NCBI GenBank assembly: GCA_028565635.1
Contig: JAOXYB010036340.1
Coordinates: forward strand, 2,496 to 13,740
DNA from: Phoronis ovalis
Taxonomy: Eukaryota > Phoronida > Phoronidae
DNA: 11,245 nucleotides
Reading direction: 5' to 3'
Shown here: positions 1-8,200 of the stretch, piece after piece
Numbering within the stretch: the stretch's first letter is position 1
Layout: each line of letters starts with the position of its first letter
Notes under the pieces: model-generated
Told to the model about the DNA's origin: nothing
The model's input: only the letters and a program-made list of their open reading frames with translations
Databases searched by the model: none
Made by a program: the position numbers and the translations under genes

Positions 1-143
1 TACAATAATCATGTGCCAGTATTATAGTACAATAATCATGTGCCAGTATTGTAGTACAATAATCATGTGCCAGTATTGTAGTACAATAATCATGTGCCAG
101 TATTGTAGTACAATAATCATGTGCCAGTATTGTAGTACAATAT
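1..143. repeat. 27-bp tandem repeat array (minisatellite)
   Basis: Five complete 27-bp units begin at 1, 28, 55, 82 and 109, and a sixth breaks off after about 8 bp at 136-143. The unit starts TACAATAATCATGTGCCAGT. Copies 2-5 are identical; copy 1 differs by one base (ATTATAG instead of ATTGTAG). The array touches the left edge, so its true length is unknown. Each unit carries a 7-bp inverted repeat, TACAATA ... TATTGTA, separated by about 12 nt, so single strands could fold into a row of small hairpins. Near-identity implies recent expansion or homogenisation. No function can be assigned. Confidence 0.95.
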
Positions 144-2131
144 AATTGATTATCAGATTAGAAGAGGATAAACACAACTGTTTGAACGGCAAAATTGCAT
201 TGTTTCACTGATTTCATTATTTGTAACATCGTCTGTATTTAATCCCCAAGTCTGTTAGTCATGCCACTGTTAATTATTTTGTAAATCTTGCTAGCTTTTA
301 ATTACTGTGCACTTTTATCTTTAAGTTCCATAAATGTTAAATTTCTCATTAACAAACATTTAATATTCCATTGCAGACACAGTAGAATACCAGTGTTCTC
401 CATAAAATAGTGTACACATGTCCCAGGGTCATTGATATTATTTATGTAAACCCCAAACATGGATAGATAAAATGATGATAAATAATACAAGCATAAGTTT
501 TTTGTGGAGAACATTGAATACTTTCAGTAAGATTAATGCAGTCTTGAACTGTCATTTATCAGAATACCAAAGTCATGTTATAAACAAAATAAAAGTATCT
601 AATGACTGAATCGGTATAATCAAATTCAATTTTTTGTATGTTATATACTGCTGTGATTCGGCTTATAATTGAGCTGATATTCCCTGATATTATGTCTAGC
701 GCAGAGAGTTTTGCAACTAGTGTAAAAAATGAAACCCCTTGGTGCTTTGATTTTGTTCTTGAGTCTGGAAAACGGATTTGCTCTGTCAACAAAGATAACT
801 GTGGAAATGTTGAATGGTGTAGGTTTTAATTTTGTATTTGAGACTAGGAAGTTATACTATTTGATTAAAATGATTTTATTTTGTCTTTGAAATTAGGAGT
901 TTCGTAAAGGAGGTACTTGACTCAGGGCAAGGAACTGTTAGCTTTGACATTATGTAGTAAATTAATAGTTTTCAATTTTTAGTTGAATATATTATTTTAT
1001 CGTTATTATTCGAGTTTGGTAAACATTAAATTGTTTCATTTTAAATTGAAACAAAAACAATATTGCCTTTTTATTAAATTAAACTGCTTAATTTATAGGG
1101 TGATGTAAATATAATTTGTTACAAAAGTGTGTTTATATGTGGGAAATAATATCATAATGTTAATTTACAAAAGCACGGGAACAGAAGTGCAGGTGCAAAT
1201 ATATACAAGTGCAGACACATTTAAAAACAATTTACTGCTTGAAATCTGTAACTAAAACATTGGATAGCATGAAACAGAGTAGGCAGGTAACAATATTGTA
1301 TCATACACGATATAAATAGTTCACAATGTGATGCTGCTCAAAACTTCAAATTAAAGATATCAAAGTCATGTAGATGGCTAAAAAATATTGTACTAGCCAT
1401 ATAGTTTACCTGTTATGTTGGTTAATTTTCAATGAATATATAATGTAATTTGGTAATACATAGATTTGTATTTATATTCACACGTGTGTATCTAAAGTAA
1501 TTTTTTTTTTATATATTACTCTTAATTAGCTGTGGATATGTGCCTAATTTATAGCTTTGATTCTCTGAATTTTTTAATTCTTGCTGGTATTTTTATTGAT
1601 TATATAGAACGATGTACTGTATTTCAGCTGTTTACAAATCTTGTCAATTAGACGATTATTATGTGTTTTTTTTTAAGCACAAGTATAATATACTTAATTT
1701 ACGTACGTTCTAAAATTCTCTATTCAGCATTGCAAGTAATCAACAGCATTGCGTCTTAACTAAGAGTTTTATATATCCTAGCTTTTAATAAAAGCATCCT
1801 TTGCTTTATCTCGAACATGAAAATTGCATGGTCACTGTGATCAGAATATTAACCTTCTTTGAAATTATAAATGTCGCTCATTGAGCATATTTCACACCTG
1901 CAATATTTCACTGATTAATTCTAATATTGCATATACGCAATTAATGCCTGGACACCCTAAGCATATATATACCCTAATTGTCATGGTGTGGACACATGGA
2001 CACCTGACTTCCAAAACATACACCTGATGAAACAGCTAGGAAGTATAAAGAAAAAGGCGTGAAATGGGCAAATTCCACTGGCACAGGCATTATTTGTCTA
2101 TCTTGATTAACTTAAAATGTTTCTTTTTTAG
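144..2131. other. Non-coding region upstream of the first recognised exon
   Basis: About 2 kb of AT-rich DNA with frequent stops in all frames and no coding stretch that I recognise. It is either an intron preceding exon 1 or the 5' flank of the gene. The cyclase exon at 2132 has a good splice acceptor, so at least one further exon, possibly only 5' untranslated, should lie upstream, here or beyond the left edge. I could not identify it. Small overlapping open frames around 559-829 occur on both strands and look like chance. The motif TGGACAC occurs three times in roughly 1949-2001, without an obvious meaning. Confidence 0.6.
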
Positions 2132-2272
2132 AGAACGTTTGCCAAGATGGAAATCGAAAAACTATACCAGCAGTACTGTGTACGACTGAAACATTTCCTT
2201 ATGGTCATGTTGTTAATAATTCTTATACTCTATGGTTGTGCTATCATAGGTTACGTGGTTGTTAATCATCAG
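2132..2272 (+). CDS. Adenylyl cyclase exon 1: N-terminus and TM1
   Basis: The acceptor is a T-rich tract ending TTTTTTAG at 2131, and the donor is GTATGC at 2273. Reading in the gene's frame gives RTFAK and then [16 protein letters not shown], followed by a hydrophobic run to Q42 that forms TM1. The ATG at 2147 has A at -3 and G at +4, a strong start context. A TAG lies immediately upstream in frame (2129-2131), but it would be removed by splicing at 2131. Two readings are possible: the exon begins in 5'UTR and translation starts at 2147, or coding enters from an upstream exon through RTFAK. The LYxxY pattern just before TM1 is common in the family. The exon ends in phase 0. Confidence 0.88.
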
Positions 2273-5200
2273 GTATGCTACTTGTTATTTCACATTATTT
2301 CACATATTATCTGTAGCAAGTGCCCTGAGAAACTCTGTTCGTTTTTGCCTTTTTCGAGAACTAGTAAGATATGTTTTCTGTCATCTTAGTGCAGAAAGGA
2401 AAAATTGATGAGATTATGTAATAATCGAACAGTTATTATTTCATAATTGTTGTCATTAGCTAATATGCTATGCAAGACCTTTGAAAAGATGGATTTCATG
2501 CTATTTTAATACTGTTCAGTCACACCCACCTGGTATATATTTTTTTGGTTCTTTATTTAAAAAAATGCAATTGACAAAAAATGAAAGATATAATTGATTG
2601 CATGAATTTTTAGAAATACGCAGTAACGTTGTATAAAACTTTAAAAAAAAAATTTCCTTTCTTTATTTAAGGGTAATATGTTCAGCGACTATAATTTATA
2701 AAACTAATTATATCAACAGGTTATATAATACTAATTATTTATCAAGGTAAAAAAGTAATTTTGAAGTTAAATAGAGGATAAGTTAATTTATGCTGCACTT
2801 TAGTTTATTTATATTTATTTTAAGACTTGAAATTATATTCAAAGAGGATGTATAATTCTAAGGAAATGACTTGTTTCTATCTGTGCCAACTGCTATAATT
2901 TATTTCCTTTTTGCAGTCTGCCGGTTTTGATTTAACTCATGACTTGAATTACGTTCAGCTAGGAGTTACCGCAGTCAGCACTGGACTATATATCGTGCTG
3001 CTCATCTTTATATGTATAGAACCACTATTCCGGAAATTAACAATAGTTCTTACTGGAGTACTGTGGATTTTAATGGTTGTAACCACATCTTTATATTATG
3101 TATTTACTCCGAAGAGAACTGCTATGGACGAGGTGGCCGTGTTTTATTTAATTATTCTTGTATTATATACTATGTTGCCTTTACCATTATTGGCTGCGCT
3201 GATACTCGGAGGAATAACTTCTGTGACACAACTCATTGTTAGCGGGATATTGAGCAATGTACACACTGATCATTTAGAGCTACAGGTAAGTCAAAATAGA
3301 AGATACTTTTCCTCTACGAACATTCTTCTTGAGGCAGTAGGCAGCGATGACCTTTGCTGTATGTTGATAGTTGGGCCATAAGGAATGTGTTGGCACTGAA
3401 TAGATTAAATTGTTTGAAATAAAACAATATCATAAGCCCTGGCTTGATGGGCCAAATATGGCCTGGAACAGACTTTACTTTTTACATATGTTTTTTCAGT
3501 CTCTAAAGTAATTACTTTTTACACTTTTTAGCAAACTTATAATTCATCAATCTTTACGTGTCAGTGCACAATTCCCGGGGCACAATTGCTAATTATGGTT
3601 TAATCCTTCACTTCCTTTATGACTAATTATTAAAAAAATGATATGTTAGTTGCAGTAACATTTTGCATTTCCTTCTGTGGTGGCTTCCTTTATTACTAAT
3701 TGTATCTATTATCAGTTGAATTAAAATTTGAAAAAACCTGCACTCAACCACTAAACTGCTGGTTCTAATTATAAGATAAATGTCACGAAGTAAACCAAAT
3801 GAAAAACATATGAAGTTATAAATTGATGAAAACTGCAATATATAATTATTTCCTGTTTTTTTTTTCTATTCTGAGGAAACAGTTAAATATATGATTTAAA
3901 TAAAATTGAAGTAACTTTAGGTCATTTATATTATATACATGTTTATTATGATACTATAAGCACTACGCTACATTAAGTTATGGAGAACACAGCTACACAA
4001 TATGACAATACATTTCTAGCTATTTTGTACATAAAAGTAAATAGATATCAACTAAATATCTTTAAGTTCCACAATTAGATCATCTCCTGAGTCATGTGAG
4101 AATCTCTTTGTAGCAACAGTAATCGGGTACATATTTGCGTCCCCGCAAATGTTTCCTTATTTCATGAGTCATCAGATCGTGAAGAGGCACGCCCAAAGAG
4201 AATTCACATTTATTGCTACCGTAAAATTTCAAAAATTTGGATTGGATTTGCTACCACAAGCTAAAATTTTGGATTGGGTTCCGCGGTGCATCCCCGTAGT
4301 AAAAAAAACCTGGAGTGCCCCCCGGGTTTACACTACACTATACCTTATGCTTTAATCATAGAAGATGTCACATTTGATGCTCAAATTAAGACAGTACTTT
4401 GAGAGATTAATCAAAGTAGATTTTTAAAGTAAAATAATGCAAATAACTGGCCATCATAGACAGTTAAGTAAGCATTGCTGTCATTGGTTGATTTATTAAT
4501 TATTACTGTACTGTGTACATTTTAACTGAACTTTTTTTAGCTAACAGCAAATGGAGTGATATTTATTTGTGCCAATTTGGTGGGTGTATACCACAAATAT
4601 CTGACTGACATAGCTCACCGGCGGACATTTCTTGACACCAGGAACTGTATCGAGTCAAGAATCAAACTTGAACATGAAAGAGAACAACAGGTGAGAATTA
4701 GAAAACATGTAGTCATTAATAATGATGAAATCTTCCTATAATCGCTAGCATGCACCCTCCAAACACACACACACTATAATAATGACTTTTTTAATTCTAG
4801 GTTTTTTACTTCTTGCTAAAATTTTGATTTTACTCAAGTCACTGCTATATCACACAGTTATTTTCTTCAATATTTAAGCGGTTGTTGTCTTGTATGGCTT
4901 CATTGCAGTGAGCTGAAGCAACTGTTGAATATCTTAATGGTTGTTATTGGTAAAAAAGCAAGGAATATTTTAACTTTTAATTAATATTTATCAATTATCA
5001 TGTGTATGCTGTAGTTTCAGCAGAAAAAAAATACCAAAAACTATATGTATTTTTATTAAAACTGTAGATTATCATGATGAATTAGAAAGATAACACATGC
5101 ATGCGGTGCATGTATTTTTTTCATTTTATGTCCTGAATGCTGTTTTTGTTTGCATGATTATTTCAGTAGTAAACTTTATTACCTGATTTGCATTATTTTA

Positions 5201-8200
5201 CTGTGTATTCCTTGTTTCTATTTCTACAAAATTCAGCTTGCATGAGTTTTAATCATGGAGTTTATAAATTATGACATTCTAATTTGAAAAGTTTACTTGT
5301 AAGAACTATTCCAATATTACTCCTGTCCTAAGCAAATTTATATTATACAAGGTATATTTTAAAAAAAAATTTGTTCAAATTTAAATGCAGCGTTCTTGTA
5401 TTGCCTGTATGTAGTCATCATATTGCCCAGGCTGAATATTTATTAAAAACAAAATTAAACTCAGAACTTCAAAAAACTTTGTTTTCCATGACAACTTTTC
5501 ATTCTAGAGAGTTATCAAGAGGTTGAATTTTGTAATGGAAGTGAATGCATTTGAGCAGAGTTCATTTTGTAATGAATAAAGAATCAAATCATTTTATGAA
5601 AATCAAAAAAGCTCGATATTCTTCATAACACATCAAGGTGAAAATGGCTTAGAGACCTAAGGATTACAACATTCTGAATTTTCTAAATATACAGTTTCTC
5701 ACTAAAAATATTTTTTGAAAATCTGTTCAGATCATGACAGAACTGATTTCCAGGCTTTCTTGGATTAAGTGAAATTGCTTTGTGATGGAGCTGCTTTACT
5801 GTTAATTGTTTTAATTTAATATTTTCTTACGACTATCAAAATATTCTAATTCTCATCATAGGTGTCTGAGATGCCATTTTCATGTGTTTAAAATGATTAC
5901 GAAAATTGGATTCTTTCTCATTATGAAATAATCTTTACAACTGGATTATTTTTGTCATTAGGGCAGGCACTCATCAGTTTCTGTGTACATTGTGTTCACT
6001 GATGACCTGTGTCCACAAGATATACATGTATGCCGTCTGCTCCCAATCCCCATATGCAGTTAGAGCCACATGTGCAGTTAAAATCAAAGCTATATTCACA
6101 TGCAACACACAGTTGTTGTTACTAGATGATGAGAGTTTCTAAAAGTATCATTTTTCTTTGCTGCAAGCAATTGCCAGATCTGATTAATTGGAACACCAGT
6201 AATTTAGTTTTCTAACCCACATGAAAGGACCCATGAAACCATAAAAATGTTTGTCCATCGAACAAGGTGCCTGTCCTAATTACACAACTTTTCTATCTGT
6301 TAGTTCTGTCTGTGTCTGTTATAGTGGCTTTTGTTAGTATTTAGATACTTTGTCTTGTAGGAGCATATTTTACAAAGTTGTCTTCCGAGGACTTTAGTAA
6401 AAGAAATAGAAGGAGATTTAAGACACAAAATGCAAACAAAGGCACCAAAACTGTGTCCGTTCCGTGATTTATATGTTAAACATAACCATCCTGTCAGGTT
6501 TGTACTATATCCTGTTGCATACACTCATCTAGTGTTTTCTCATGCACAGTTCGGATAGCTGGAACTCGTCATTTCTTTATTCCTACCGACACTTGTTCAT
6601 TTTTGTGATAAAATTTAAAAAGGTCTAGGTGCCAGTATAGGACTCTGCATCAAAATTTGTAGGTGTAAATTCTAGCAGGTTCCAACTGCCACCAGTAAGT
6701 AATTGGTCGTGACGACACTGTTCATGAAACTAAATGTTCCCAACATGCCGTGTTTTGTGAGTAAACGGCAATGACGCAGTTCTCTATTCCTCTGCCCATT
6801 ATAATATTCAAATCTCTACAAGCTGGGAACGTTTGGATTTGAGGTCAGTGGCTCCACCATGTAAATATTAGTTTCTTGTGAGCTAGTTCTAGCATAATTT
6901 AGGGTTATGTTATTCATCTACTGAGAGGCCTGTGTAGGAAAAGACTGAACTGCCCTCTTAACATTTGCTTATATCTAAAACGCTTTGCATTTGTCACAGC
7001 TCTGACCAAAATTAAATTTATGCTCTAACCCCGTCTCGGTAGTTAATTTGCATGATGCATGATTTGAACCAAATGGGTGACCAAAATTAAATTTATGCTC
7101 TAACCCCATCTCGGTAGTTAATTTGCATGATGCATGATTTGAACCAAATGGGTGACTAAAATTAAATTTATGCTGTAACCCAGTCTCCGTAGATAATTTG
7201 CATGAAGCATGATTTGAACCAGATGGGCGACGTGCTGTTTGCTTTGCATATTTAATTCTAGAGTGGTGAGCTGAGAATGCTGTTAAAATAAATTAAGCAT
7301 TGAAACTGTTTAAGAATGCACAAAATTGTACCTGTTGTTCTTCCGCATGACTGTGTTGTTAAAATATATTTTTGAATTGTTTTGACACGAGCACTATTGT
7401 TTTCAATGCCAAGATTATTTTGACAGACACAAAGTATATTCTACTAAACCTACAATGGTGCTACTACCTGGGAATCAAAACAGTCACATTTACTCAGTGG
7501 CGGATTCAGGGGGATTATGAAGAGCACGAAGTGCGCCCTCTTTCAAAGCCACACAAATGAACCCTCTCATTGAATCCCTGCATGCCCTTTGTCTTTTGGT
7601 TGAAGATAAACAATACTGAACCTACCACTAAATTCTTATATGGCGCTGTCTCCTAAAGATTGTACCTCACAAATTTTCAAATTTAATGACAAATTATGGG
7701 AAGTTGTATCCATTTATGGTAATGGATTAGCAAATTTCTGACAGCCTTGAGAAATGTGGCCACTAAGAAAATGCGGATTAAGGTTGTAGCTAATGCAAGA
7801 AGTCCTGCTGAAACTGCTAACAAAAATTCTACATTATCTAACTTTTTAGGAGGAATTGTTGCTTAGCGTCTTACCCGTTCATCTTGCTTTTGAAATGAAA
7901 GATAGAATGATGCGTAAAATAAAACAGTCGAGTCACGACTTCCTGCGTGGGCGTAGACATCTCTCCACAACCCGCTTTCACGAGCTTTATGTCAAAAGCC
8001 ACAGCAATGTGAGGTAACTGTACTAACTCGCTGAGCTAGGTTACGGATTAATAACATGTTTTATGTATCCAAGGGGTTGCTATAAAGAAATTAAAAGATT
8101 CTGAAAAGTTTTGTGTACATTGTCCCTTTACTAACTTTTTCAACACAGTATGAAGAGGACTCCTTCTTATTTTATTCATCTGCGGAAAAAATATTTACTT

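Noticed and set aside
1-143. CRISPR array
   Set aside because: Units are contiguous with no unique spacers, and the window is eukaryotic; a plain tandem repeat.
302-514. Antisense open frame of 70 codons
   Set aside because: No recognisable motif, AT-rich codon content, no splice or start context beyond chance; sits in non-coding upstream DNA.
559-829. Overlapping open frames on both strands, considered as an upstream cyclase exon
   Set aside because: Neither translation resembles a cyclase N-terminus or any family I know, and no convincing acceptor/donor pair gives the right phase into 2132.
1311-1319. TATAAATAG as a TATA box
   Set aside because: Good match by eye, but no clear initiator about 30 bp downstream, and such strings are frequent in AT-rich DNA. 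Transcription start cannot be placed.
3623-3838. Antisense open frame of 71 codons in intron 2
   Set aside because: No domain or conserved motif; chance frame.
4149-4355. Open frame on + strand in intron 2
   Set aside because: Frame crosses the imperfect repeat and has no recognisable protein content; joining it to the cyclase would break the membrane cassette.
6300-6524. Antisense open frame over exon 4
   Set aside because: It is the shadow of the real + strand exon at 6361-6497, which fits the cyclase in sequence and phase.
7372-7560. Open frame on + strand in intron 4
   Set aside because: The latter part is merely translation of the hAT-like end; no protein family recognised.
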